Below the pieces are notes generated by a model, which was not told the origin of the DNA, did no database searches, and saw nothing but the letters and a program-made list of their open reading frames with translations. The position numbers and the translations under genes are program-made. From NCBI RefSeq assembly GCF_014852585.1, contig NZ_JACVBX010000004.1:330406-394405 (forward strand): a DNA stretch of 64,000 nt, written 5' to 3'. Numbering within the stretch: the stretch's first letter is position 1; each line of letters begins with the position of its first letter. Source of the stretch: Pseudomonas sp. PDM18 (lineage in GTDB: Bacteria; Pseudomonadota; Gammaproteobacteria; Pseudomonadales; Pseudomonadaceae). Below are positions 56,082 through 64,000 of this stretch, one piece after another.

Positions 56082-56885
56082 ATGACTGCTGCTTTATTAG
56101 ATAGGTTAGAGTCAATATTGAATAGGGGGGTGGTTATAAACTCTCTTGGCTCCTTAACTACTTCAGTGCTGGCCAGGCAAAAAGATCCACAAGATCTTAG
56201 AAGTACCGCGATTGCGATAGATTCAAGTGCTTTTCTCCGGATTAGTAGAATACCCAAAAGTGCTGATGTAATAGACTACTTGGCTTCGCAGCACGAAGCG
56301 CCAATCATATTGCCTGGGCAAGTAATCCAGGAGTTCTGGAACAATCAATTAAATGCAGTTGATACGCAAGCAGCAACGCTGAAGAAAAGACACGAAGAGC
56401 TAAAGCAAGTAACGCAAAAAATCGATAATAGCTTCGAGGAGTTCCACTCAAAAATGGAGGAGCTCATAGCTGAATTCGAATCGAATCATGGATATATATA
56501 TGATGAGTCAATTAGGCATATAACCATACAGGCCCTGAAAACACTAGAGTCCAAAGCCAAGGTGCCTTACGTGCCGAGGCAGCGATTCCATGACATGGCA
56601 ATTGCAAGAAAGCGCACAAAAACACCGCCTGGGTTCAAAGATGACGGTGATGGAGATTTCTACATCTGGCTGGACCTATTGTTTGGTCTTATGCAGTCAA
56701 AGCAAGAAGGCGCTAGTTTTAGTCATGTCCTTTTCGTTACTAACGACGTTAAATTGGATTGGAGTAGAAACGGTATGCCGCACCCAATTTTAGCTGCGGA
56801 AATGGAGGCGGCAATTGACTGTACTTTGGATGTTGTAAAGATTGATCAGTTTGGGAAGCTTATTGTCGAAAAGATTACTTCCTGA
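56082..56885 (+). CDS. PIN-like (PIN_8) nuclease-domain protein
   Basis: Protein of 267 residues with the acidic set of a PIN-fold nuclease: Asp47 (IAIDSSAFLRI), Glu84 (PGQVIQEFWNNQ), Asp192 (GDGDFYIWLDLL) and Asp222 (FVTNDVKLDW). The GDxxIW and TNDxKxDW words are those of the PIN-like family PF18476. A long helical insertion (about 90-160) separates the halves. GGAGG 5 bases before ATG 56082 fixes the start; ATG 56055, which would overlap the DUF262 gene, has no ribosome site. A probable RNase or DNase effector of the DUF262 partner. Confidence 0.85.
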   Translation: MTAALLDRLESILNRGVVINSLGSLTTSVLARQKDPQDLRSTAIAIDSSAFLRISRIPKSADVIDYLASQHEAPIILPGQVIQEFWNNQLNAVDTQAATLKKRHEELKQVTQKIDNSFEEFHSKMEELIAEFESNHGYIYDESIRHITIQALKTLESKAKVPYVPRQRFHDMAIARKRTKTPPGFKDDGDGDFYIWLDLLFGLMQSKQEGASFSHVLFVTNDVKLDWSRNGMPHPILAAEMEAAIDCTLDVVKIDQFGKLIVEKITS

Positions 56886-57127
56886 TCTCCTCAAAGCATG
56901 GTTCTTCTACAAAAAAAGACCTGGCAGCGAAAATCCTTTCCGTGAAAACACTCTTGCACGCCGCTAGTGGGTTGCCGGGCTTTGGAATATGCAGTGTATT
57001 TCTTATTGGCTAGATAAGAGTTCGATTTTGATATGTAGAAGATGGGGCGGCGCAGCTTAACTGCAAAGCGCCCTATCTAATCGTGCCTGATGTCAAGCTA
57101 ATGAGTAAGATCCGTAGATCTATAATT

Positions 57128-59644
57128 TTACAGGCCTAGCACATCTTTTATCTCATATTGACATGCCCTAGGAAGACCCAGGGAGGAGATCTCTTTTTTG
57201 GATAGAATATTCAAATAGTCTTCAGGTTCGATAGCGTCCGCCCAGTTGATTCGCTCCCGCAACCTAATAGCAGTGAAACGTGAAAACCCCAGAGCCATCA
57301 AGCTAAGCTCTACTTTGTTGCAGGATCCAAACTCCAGGAACGTATGATAGGGCGCTATCTTGATTGAGCCCAAGCTTTGCTCTCTGTCCAATATCGCCTG
57401 TCGAAGAATATCCTCATAAGCACTAAAGTACTTGACTAGGCTGAAACGTATTTTTTTCTCTATGACACCAAGAATACTTCGAATAATTGGCGGTGCTGCC
57501 GCACCAGGATCGCTCTCCCTCAGTTTATTTACACGGTCGCGGATTATTTTTCCAACAGGCTCTCCTGTAACCCATTTGTGTGCCACGCCACAATACCAAA
57601 GAAATTGAAGTTCGCTCAGGCTCCAGTCAAAGGCCTCACAGATAGTATTCACGGCAAATTTCATACGATCCTTACCTCCTATCTCGAAAGGAAGTAAGAG
57701 ATTAAAGCTTTCTACGGAGCTGGCAGACATGAATTTATTATAAAGAGCCTGTAAATGGTCAGGCCGCAATGCTCTGTGAGTGTCTAGAAGATCTCTTGGT
57801 AAAGTAATAACTAGTGCTGAAACTAAATCAATCGTCTCAGCTAGCTCATCAGCATTTCCCGCTGATTCGTATTTTTTCCTAAGATCATCAACGCCTAACT
57901 CTACACTTTCATGATAAAGGCGTCCTAATCCAGCTTCTGCTAGTTCCTTTTCATTTTCAGAGCTTATCGATGAGTCCATCAGTTTCTGGATTAAGGTTCC
58001 GCCATCTGCCATGACTTTAGACATGGATGACTGGATCTCCTGCAGTCGCTCTCCCTCGAAAGACTTTTCCTCCCATAAATCGGGTGTCAAACACCATACA
58101 TTTCCCTGGAATTCTTTAAGGAGTCTTCCTGCTCGGCCTGCCAGATTGAGAAAGTCTGGTCGGCGCATAGGGTTGCCAAGCCCACTTTTAGGGTTTTCAA
58201 TAATAATATGCTTTGCAGGTAGGTTTACGCCTTGCAATAGTGTGCTTGTGCTGCATAGATATCTTACATCGCCAGCCTTGAAGAAGCTCTCAATTCCAGA
58301 TCGGACTATCGAGGGCAAGTCGCCGTAATGGAATGCGACTCCTTTTTCCAAACAAGCTATTAGTGGATGCTCTTCATGGATTTCCGTTTTTATGAAGCTA
58401 ATAAAGTCTTTAATGTCTTCAGAAGGAGTGAAGTCAGAGATCGCATCCTTAAGCTCAGAGGCAAGCTCCTCCGCATCTCCCGGGCCATTCGCGAATATGA
58501 TGGTTGACTCATCACTCCTGGTGACAATACGAGCGAAGGCAGCCCGCCTACGCATAATAGGGGGGCGAAACTTAAGTCCCAAGTCATAATCGCCAATATC
58601 GATCTCGAAATTGTTTGTCAGCAACTTCAAGTTGACTGATTTTGGCTTCATATGAACGGATGAAACCAAAATTATATTTTGTGAGACAGGTGATACTTTC
58701 TCTGTAAAGAAATATCCATTCTCTAGTCTGTTGAAAAGCCCTAGGAAATAGCCTGGGTTTTTTATTAATGGGCTGGCAAAGAGTATTGAGACGGAAGGGT
58801 ACTTTTGTAAGACTAGATCGATGGCGTTCTGCAGTACTACCCCACGTTTGCCTTTGTATATCTCGTGTGCTTCATCAACAAATATAGAGGTTATTGGCTG
58901 TTTGCTGTTCTCTGGCTTTAATAAGCTAAGCAGTCGCTCCTGAGTAAGAACATAAACAATGCTATAGCTGCTGTATCGGGATTCTAAGGGAAATGGCGCT
59001 GTCCTAACGATGGCTTCAGGAATGTTCTGCTCTCGAATCGCCGATCGAATCCTAGCAGCAACTTCAGTTATAAGTGCGCGAGTAGGGACAACATAAACAA
59101 TGCACTTGTCAGTCCTTGAGCTCAGCCTGCGCATTAAATCCATGTTTAGTACGAAGGATTTTCCCGCAGAGGTTGGTGCTGAAACGCTCAGGGATTTTTC
59201 TCCTTCCAAAGAGGTGTAAAGCCTATACTGGAAGTTTGTTAAAAGTGTTGAATTGTCAATCGAGTTTTCTGCCTCTCTGGCTAAACGCTCAAGTGACAAA
59301 GACATGGATACGGATGGATCAATACCCCCTGTGTAGCGGGTGCGTAATAGATTTCGCCCTGGGAAATTACCGATTCGTGAAAATATAACATCTGCAGCTG
59401 AAGCGACTTGTGGATACTGAGAGGAATAGAGCTCTAAAAGCCTTGATATTATCTCGTATGAGAGGTTTACATCTTCATCAGATCCCGATAGGGATAGAGT
59501 TGAGGAGATACCGATGAGGCGACTAATTTCCATGCGGCTAAGCGTCTCGCTTTCGCCTGCGCTCTCACCGCAAATCAGTCCACGAATACTTGCCCTGTAC
59601 AGCTTCTCTAAGGGCAAGAAAAATTCCTTTTGATTGATATCCAT
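57128..59644 (-). CDS. hamB: Hachiman anti-phage helicase HamB
   Basis: SF2 helicase of 838 residues. Motif I SAPTSAGKS (Lys162), DEAH box FVDEAHEIY near 257, motif V LLQGVNLPAKHIIIENP near 470-490 and motif VI NLAGRAGRLLKE near 505, followed by a long helical C-terminal region of about 300 residues. Together with the DUF1837 gene upstream, sharing one base, this is the Hachiman pair. HamB is thought to sense aberrant DNA and hold HamA inactive until triggered. Low GC. Confidence 0.92.
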   Translation of the reverse strand: MDINQKEFFLPLEKLYRASIRGLICGESAGESETLSRMEISRLIGISSTLSLSGSDEDVNLSYEIISRLLELYSSQYPQVASAADVIFSRIGNFPGRNLLRTRYTGGIDPSVSMSLSLERLAREAENSIDNSTLLTNFQYRLYTSLEGEKSLSVSAPTSAGKSFVLNMDLMRRLSSRTDKCIVYVVPTRALITEVAARIRSAIREQNIPEAIVRTAPFPLESRYSSYSIVYVLTQERLLSLLKPENSKQPITSIFVDEAHEIYKGKRGVVLQNAIDLVLQKYPSVSILFASPLIKNPGYFLGLFNRLENGYFFTEKVSPVSQNIILVSSVHMKPKSVNLKLLTNNFEIDIGDYDLGLKFRPPIMRRRAAFARIVTRSDESTIIFANGPGDAEELASELKDAISDFTPSEDIKDFISFIKTEIHEEHPLIACLEKGVAFHYGDLPSIVRSGIESFFKAGDVRYLCSTSTLLQGVNLPAKHIIIENPKSGLGNPMRRPDFLNLAGRAGRLLKEFQGNVWCLTPDLWEEKSFEGERLQEIQSSMSKVMADGGTLIQKLMDSSISSENEKELAEAGLGRLYHESVELGVDDLRKKYESAGNADELAETIDLVSALVITLPRDLLDTHRALRPDHLQALYNKFMSASSVESFNLLLPFEIGGKDRMKFAVNTICEAFDWSLSELQFLWYCGVAHKWVTGEPVGKIIRDRVNKLRESDPGAAAPPIIRSILGVIEKKIRFSLVKYFSAYEDILRQAILDREQSLGSIKIAPYHTFLEFGSCNKVELSLMALGFSRFTAIRLRERINWADAIEPEDYLNILSKKEISSLGLPRACQYEIKDVLGL

Positions 59645-60567
59645 TAGTCTAGCGCCGCGTTAAATGCATTCCGAAAATCTTGAACAGAAGGGAATGGGAT
59701 AAAGAAGACTTCAAATCGTAAGTGTTTTCTCGAGAAGCTCGAGAATCTCTTGTTTAGGAGGCCCGCTAGCCTCTCACTATCGATAGTCAACTGATTTCTG
59801 AATTCCTCGACATGTTTCTTCAAGTCTTGGACTGGATCTGATGTGAAGAAATCCCAGTCGTACCCAATAAGACATGAATGGTTAAGGCGGGCCCCCTCTC
59901 CGGGCTCACCTAGTCTAATGAGATCAGAGACCGCCTCCCGGATATTTTCATCCGCATATTTGAAGTGCTTCGTGACCATGTTGAACTCATGCTTATACAT
60001 TTCCACAGCATGGAATTCATCAATACTGTCAATTGCCGACCCAATAGCGTTGGAAACGCTTTTGTACATCTTTGATTCGCCAAAGTAAAATTCAACTACT
60101 TGGTCGGTTTCGTTCCAACTCATATGGATACCATCGGAACCCTTAACTTCATCCTTATGATTTGTCTTGAGTTCCATTTTTGCGACAAGTTGAGGTGCTT
60201 TTAATATTGCTTCGTTTAAGAAGAATAGTAAGGCCTCTCCGGCCTCGCCGGTCACGTCTGGACTTTTCTCGGAAATCTCAGGGTGCCGAAAAAGGTCTCG
60301 GGCTTCTTTGGTTAGCTTGGTTGCCTGTCGAGCATTTAGATCAGCCGGCCGGCTTTTGCATGAGATGCAGTAGTCAATGATATATTGATATAAGCACTCA
60401 GCTAGTGCTTTAACCATGGGGCGGCCATTGCCATCAAACTTCAAGTGATGAATGCGTATTTCTGCAACGATGCCATCAACTTTCTGCTGGTGCTCGACTA
60501 CATCAAGACATGCTTCCAGATCTTTTGGGCTGACGGAAATCAATCCGTGGATTGTCCCAGCGTCCAT
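59644..60567 (-). CDS. hamA: Hachiman anti-phage nuclease HamA (DUF1837)
   Basis: Protein of 307 residues. The DUF1837 core has GEAGEALLFFL (Glu108, Glu111), KMELKTNHK, KGSDGIHMSW (Asp145) and FGESKMY (Glu164-x-Lys166), giving a PD-(D/E)xK-like nuclease set. HamA is the effector of Hachiman and degrades DNA once HamB is activated. All proposed active residues are present, so the system looks intact. Read from ATG 60567; the stop shares a base with the hamB start (TAATG). Confidence 0.92.
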   Translation of the reverse strand: MDAGTIHGLISVSPKDLEACLDVVEHQQKVDGIVAEIRIHHLKFDGNGRPMVKALAECLYQYIIDYCISCKSRPADLNARQATKLTKEARDLFRHPEISEKSPDVTGEAGEALLFFLNEAILKAPQLVAKMELKTNHKDEVKGSDGIHMSWNETDQVVEFYFGESKMYKSVSNAIGSAIDSIDEFHAVEMYKHEFNMVTKHFKYADENIREAVSDLIRLGEPGEGARLNHSCLIGYDWDFFTSDPVQDLKKHVEEFRNQLTIDSERLAGLLNKRFSSFSRKHLRFEVFFIPFPSVQDFRNAFNAALD

Positions 60568-61012
60568 ACATTACTCCTATCCCTTAGCTGCCGTGGCTCC
60601 GAAGGAGCTCCGGGCGATGGCACAACGCCAGCCCAGACACTAGCGCGAGACCATCGATACGTAAATAGGTCTGTGGCCGCTTCAGCAGGAGGTGGCCGCA
60701 TAAGCTATGGCAGCTCATGAGTTCGGCGCATGCTGACCGCTTGTGACTATTCAGCTTGCCATGAGCATTTAGCGCCATTTTCACGGAATTACATTCAAGG
60801 GAGCTTTTCAGCCTTGTCAGAATTTGAGGTTAAGTCTGGTAAGGCAAAATAGGGAGCAGTTGACGTTTACCTGAGCTCGAGGTGGTGGAAAAACGCATAG
60901 CGTTATTGAGCGCATAACACCTTCGAACCATCCCGCTGGCTAAGCAACAGGTGCTGGTACGTCAGCCCTACTGCTTTGGTATGCTTCTGGCCTACTGAGT
61001 TGAGGGGCTGGA
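60568..61012. other. Intergenic stretch between hamA and the Nudix gene
   Basis: 445 bp with no convincing gene. GC is intermediate, and on the minus strand near 60903-60990 a short frame reads LTYQHLLLSQRDGSKVLCAQ, which might be the tail of a lost gene. Promoters for both flanking divergent operons should be here; none was pinned down. Confidence 0.45.
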
Positions 61013-61399
61013 ATGAAGAACGTTGCAGCTGCAGTTGTGTACCTGGATGGGAAGGTGCTTGTCGCTCGCCGCGCTCCAGGTGAAAAGCTTGCTGGGATGT
61101 GGGAATTCCCGGGCGGCAAGCTTGAGGCCGATGAAACACCGCAACGCTGCATTGTTCGCGAGATCCACGAAGAGCTAGGAGTTGGATCCATTGCTGGAGA
61201 TACGCTCACTGAATCAGTGTTTACGTATCCCGGCGGCACAATCCAGTTAATCGCTGTGGAGCTCACCCTGAATTCAACAAATTTCGTTCTGCAAGTGCAT
61301 GACCGCGTTGAGTGGTGTCTGCCTCGCGAGCTGCTGAGCTACGAGCTGGCTCCTGCAGACATTCCGATAGCTATGGAGATCATTCGGAAGTATGGATAG
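61013..61399 (+). CDS. Nudix hydrolase, MutT/NudG-like
   Basis: Protein of 128 residues with an intact Nudix box: Gly35, Glu41, Arg49-Glu50, Glu53-Glu54, Gly56 (in GGKLEADETPQRCIVREIHE and ELG). WEFPGGKLE is typical of the MutT/NudG group that removes oxidised or modified (deoxy)nucleoside triphosphates. GAGGGG is 5-10 bases before ATG. The stop overlaps the HNH gene by 8 bp, so the two are translated together. Cargo context suggests that it cleans a modified dNTP that would make host DNA a target for the partner (inference). Confidence 0.88.
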   Translation: MKNVAAAVVYLDGKVLVARRAPGEKLAGMWEFPGGKLEADETPQRCIVREIHEELGVGSIAGDTLTESVFTYPGGTIQLIAVELTLNSTNFVLQVHDRVEWCLPRELLSYELAPADIPIAMEIIRKYG

Positions 61400-62228
61400 C
61401 TTCGTTCCCCCAGAGCCTGGTGCCACGCTTGACAACGAACAGCTTACTGACTGGTTCAGGTGCAGCCCCCAAGGTGGTATGCGACGTTCAAAGGAGACCA
61501 ATACGCTGGTCATTGTCTCCAACCACGTGAAGTCTGTTTATGACGATCGCTGGAGTAGCGATGTCTTGCACTACACCGGCATGGGGCAGGAGGGAGACCA
61601 ATCGCTGAGCTTCGCTCAGAATAAGACGCTCCATGAGTCCGCCTCCAACGGTGTGGCAGTGCACCTATTCGAGGTCTTCACACCGAAACTGTACACCTAC
61701 ATAGGTGAGGTCAAGCTGGCTGGCCGCGCCTACTCTGAGAACCAGCTTGACGCTCGAGGTAACTCTCGTTTGGTGTGGATCTTCCCTGTGCGGCTGAAGA
61801 TGGGAACGGTCCCGGAGATACCCGAGGCAGCTCTCGATGAGTTGAAGAAGCTCAAAGACAAGCAGATTCGACGGCTGAGTGACGAGCAGGTAGCTGACCA
61901 GGCACGCCGGACTAGCCGAAAGGAGGTGGGTCAGCGTAGCGTTCGTACGACCCAGTACCAGCGGTCTCCTTGGGTAGCGGAGCATGCGAAGCGGCGTGCA
62001 AAAGGGCAGTGCGAGCTTTGTGAAGGGCCTGCTCCGTTTACGCGGAAAGATGGGACTGCCTACTTGGAGACGCATCACATTGTCTGGCTCGCTCGTGATG
62101 GTGAGGACACCGTAGATAACACAGTGGCGCTCTGTCCGAATTGCCACCGACGTATGCATGTCTTGAACGCGGAGGCAGATGTGAAAAAGCTCCAAAGACG
62201 ATTGCTTGTCCAGCGCTCGGAAACCTAG
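61392..62228 (+). CDS. HNH endonuclease with probable SRA-like N-terminus
   Basis: Protein of 278 residues. The C-terminal HNH domain has zinc Cys207/Cys210 (CELC) and Cys248/Cys251 (CPNC), catalytic His228-His229 in LETHHIVWL and Asn in DNTVALCPNCHRRMH. The N-terminal 135 residues (LVIVSNHVKSVYDDRW, LHYTGMGQEGDQSL, NKTLHESASNGVAVHLFEV) resemble the SRA-like modified-DNA reader of ScoMcrA-type enzymes; that assignment is moderate. The layout suits a type IV restriction enzyme against modified phage DNA. Overlaps the Nudix gene. Confidence 0.85.
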   Translation: MDSFVPPEPGATLDNEQLTDWFRCSPQGGMRRSKETNTLVIVSNHVKSVYDDRWSSDVLHYTGMGQEGDQSLSFAQNKTLHESASNGVAVHLFEVFTPKLYTYIGEVKLAGRAYSENQLDARGNSRLVWIFPVRLKMGTVPEIPEAALDELKKLKDKQIRRLSDEQVADQARRTSRKEVGQRSVRTTQYQRSPWVAEHAKRRAKGQCELCEGPAPFTRKDGTAYLETHHIVWLARDGEDTVDNTVALCPNCHRRMHVLNAEADVKKLQRRLLVQRSET

Positions 62229-62405
62229 CTGCAGAAAGGGCGCGGACGTTCTGCTGCAGATATCTCAAGGGCATATCGGTTGCGCAAAACTCGCCCTGCA
62301 GCCCGCATGGCTGCGTTTGCATAAGCACTCATATTGGTGGCTTTTGTGCTCGTAGATATGGTTTTTTCTCCTTATAGATCATGTGGTTGATGTGATTTCG
62401 CACGA

Positions 62406-62543
62406 TGCATGGGGTGCAAGGGGTAGAGTGTTCGAATCACTCCGTCCAGACCAAATTTTCTTAAGCGGCTCAAGTACTTACAGTGCTTGGGCCGTTTTCG
62501 TTTTTGGCCACTCGCAAAACTCCCGCAAAATGCACGCAAAACT
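62406..62543 (+). repeat. Right attachment repeat (tRNA-Pro 3' half) with arm-type sites
   Basis: Repeats 45071-45206: TGCATGGGGTGCAAGGGGT identical, then two mismatches in the tRNA part (A at 62425 for C, A at 62448 for C), the same hairpin, and the three CGCAAAA boxes at 62513, 62524 and 62535, again 11 bp apart. The 5' half of a tRNA is absent, so it is not a functional tRNA. Confidence 0.85.
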
Positions 62544-63362
62544 AGCGGGCAAATGCGCTGATATCGAGATCCGGAATCGCATCTGACCAGACCACTTCGG
62601 CATGGTCCCGCTGATAGTTCTTCGTCATTCCCGCGCTGGCATGCCCAGCGATCTTCTGGCCGTCTTTCCCGGCTTTCTTATACAAATGCAGCGACAGGGC
62701 CCTGATCTCATGGAGGCCCGGCATCTCTTCATCTTTCCATCCTGAATAGCAGTCTGCAGCGTCTCGTGCTTCCTTGAATGCCCTGGACAGATAACGCTCA
62801 TCGATCTTCGTCCAGTGCTCCTTTCGGTCAGCAAGGCCCACCTTCCGGTCCCGACGCCGATGAATCAGGAAGTGGGGAGCACCATCGTTGCAGCGATCTC
62901 ATACATCCTGCAGCTCGGGGGAGGGGGACGGAAGCGGATCCAGGCGCCATCCGATACTTTCACTGTTTTCTGCTGGATGGCATACAGAAACCCGTCGCGG
63001 ATATCGTCGAGCTTCATCGACAAGATGTCTGATCGCCTCTGGCCAGTGATCAGTGCAAGATCAATCCCATTCTTCCGCCAGGTCGGAGATTGTTCTCTGA
63101 TCGCTTTGATTCTTTTCTCTGAGTGGCGCTTGAGCTGCTTCTTTTCGATCCTAGGAATAGTCCCGGCTGCTGCCTTGTCCAGGCGCAGGCTCTTTGCCTC
63201 ACCATGGTTGAAGAAGATATTGAGAAGAAGCGCCCGGGCTTGGTTGGACGCTCTCGGCGTCGGATCGTCTAGCAACCCTGCGCATTCGAAGAGTGATTTC
63301 ATCTACCGCGTGTGACGGTCAGGTGGTTCAAAATTGCCTGAATCGCACGTGTAGAATTCTAG
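62542..63362 (-). pseudogene. Decayed second integrase gene
   Basis: The frame 62542-62841 is nearly the same as the last 100 residues of the intact integrase (HEIRALSLHLYKKAGKDGQK, TKNYQRDHAEVVWSDA), retaining HxxR and Tyr. A frameshift near 62850 separates it from 62865-63302, which encodes the middle (LALITGQRRSDILSMKLDDI). DNA similarity ends near 63362, so the N-terminal third is missing. It is the remnant of an older element that used the same tRNA-Pro site. Confidence 0.9.
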
Positions 63363-63540
63363 CGGGGGCTGAGGGCTGCCTGCAAAGCGCGTAGGAATCT
63401 GCGAAAAGTTCCTTGATGTCGCGGTTCGGCGGCGCCTTCTTTATAAAGGTGGCTAGATGCAGTTTTGTGCCGGCCGCCGATGCGCCTGGTGTCGCGTTGA
63501 GGGTGTAGAGAGCCCTTTGTCATCTTTCTGCAGAAATACA
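63363..63540. other. Gap between integrase remnant and rRNA promoters
   Basis: 178 bp without a gene; no further tRNA-Pro repeat was found here, so the right end of the older element is not marked. Confidence 0.4.
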
Positions 63541-63568
63541 TTGACGGCCGATTTAAACTCCCTATAAT
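63541..63568 (+). promoter_or_regulatory. rRNA operon promoter 1
   Basis: TTGACG (63541-63546), 16 bp, TATAAT (63563-63568), followed by a GCGC discriminator. Confidence 0.85.
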
Positions 63569-63721
63569 GCGCACCACTCCCAGCGACGAAGCGCTGAAAG
63601 AACTTGAAAATCAAGTGCTTACAGGTGTTCTGAGGTGGGAGTGGTGGTCAGGCGGGTGATTCACTTGCCGCTCTTCATTCGCTGCTTCGGTAGCGGGCTG
63701 AAAAGAAGATCGCCGAGGTGG

Positions 63722-63749
63722 TTGACAGCGAGTTTGATCGCTGTAGAAT
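63722..63749 (+). promoter_or_regulatory. rRNA operon promoter 2
   Basis: TTGACA (63722-63727), 16 bp, TAGAAT (63744-63749), GCGCC discriminator. Confidence 0.85.
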
Positions 63750-63828
63750 GCGCCTCCCGCTGATGAGAAGGTTTCCTTCGCTGAGGCACAAGCGATTGAG
63801 TAGAAAAGAAATTTTCGAAAAATAAAGC

Positions 63829-63856
63829 TTGACGGAAAGAGAGGTTAGCGTAGAAT
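63829..63856 (+). promoter_or_regulatory. rRNA operon promoter 3
   Basis: TTGACG (63829-63834), 16 bp, TAGAAT (63851-63856), GCGCGCC discriminator. Confidence 0.85.
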
Positions 63857-63891
63857 GCGCGCCTCGGTTGAGACGAAAGCCTCAGCCAAAC

Positions 63892-64000
63892 GCTCTTTAA
63901 CAAGTTGAATCAAGCAATTCGTGTGGGTGCTTGTGATGTAAGACTGATGATCGACTGATTATCAGCAGCGCAAGTAACACTCGTGAATTCGAGAGTTTTA
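63892..64000 (+). promoter_or_regulatory. 16S rRNA leader with boxA antiterminator
   Basis: GCTCTTTAACA (63892-63902) is the boxA element for NusB/S10-dependent rRNA antitermination. The rest, to the end of the window, is the rRNA leader; the mature 16S rRNA is expected to begin just outside. Confidence 0.85.

Noticed and set aside
54446..56885. Calling the pair a GmrSD type IV restriction system
   Set aside because: The DUF1524 nuclease part is diverged and the partner is a PIN-like protein; neither fits GmrS/GmrD or SspE fully.
62406..62453. A second functional tRNA-Pro
   Set aside because: Only the 3' half is present and it carries two mismatches; no acceptor 5' strand or D arm.

Overview
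The window is chromosomal DNA of a high-GC Pseudomonas close to P. aeruginosa. The evidence is gene order: oprH-phoP-phoQ; a gcl-hyi-glxR-ttuD-pykF block followed by a TetR gene and moaA; homologues of PA2779, PA2778, PA2777 and pauB in a row; and thrS-infC-rpmI-rplT-pheST-ihfA-merR ending at tRNA-Pro. Pseudomonas REP hairpins and an MvaU nucleoid protein agree. Species is not determined; the P. citronellolis/nitroreducens/knackmussii neighbourhood is a guess.

Region 1 (1-16 kb) is ordinary core genome: the end of oprH with PhoPQ, an AraC regulator, a sigma54-promoted C4-dicarboxylate carrier (dctA), the MASE2 adenylate cyclase CyaB, an HD-domain protein, and a LuxR regulator divergent from an APC permease plus DmpA-type aminopeptidase pair. 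Sulfate-binding protein, a DUF4139 protein and SstT follow. Region 2 (16-29.6 kb) has a DapF-like protein that lacks the catalytic cysteines, a urea transporter, the glyoxylate-to-glycerate operon (gcl, hyi, glxR, ttuD, pykF) with a divergent glcG-like gene and four repeated operator-like boxes between them, a RutR-like TetR, moaA and a small phosphatase operon. Region 3 (29.7-45.1 kb) holds the PA2779/PA2778 pair, an FNT channel, a gamma-glutamylputrescine oxidase, tRNA-Val(GAC), mvaU, and the long translation operon ending at tRNA-Pro(GGG).

Region 4 (45.07-62.45 kb) is a filamentous (Pf-like inovirus) prophage inserted at tRNA-Pro and bounded by a direct repeat of the tRNA 3' half. Its core, nearly all on the minus strand, reads (in transcription order) XisF-like/Arc-like regulators, ssDNA-binding protein, small membrane proteins, major coat CoaB, adsorption protein CoaA, pVI-like DUF2523 protein, Zot-type pI, replication initiator, AlpA, excisionase-like protein and tyrosine integrase. 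A divergent repressor faces an operator made of four 11-bp palindromes. Beyond the repressor is a visibly AT-richer cargo block of about 8 kb holding three candidate anti-phage modules: (a) a DUF262 protein with a diverged HNH-like C-terminus plus a PIN-like nuclease, a pair I cannot match to a named system; (b) a Hachiman pair HamA/HamB; (c) a Nudix hydrolase overlapping an HNH endonuclease with a probable SRA-like N-terminus.

Region 5 (62.4-64 kb) has the second att copy, a decayed second integrase gene from an older element in the same site, then three tandem rRNA promoters, a boxA-like motif and the leader of a 16S rRNA gene that begins beyond the window. The most interesting part is the prophage cargo, above all the DUF262/PIN pair and the Nudix/SRA-HNH pair.
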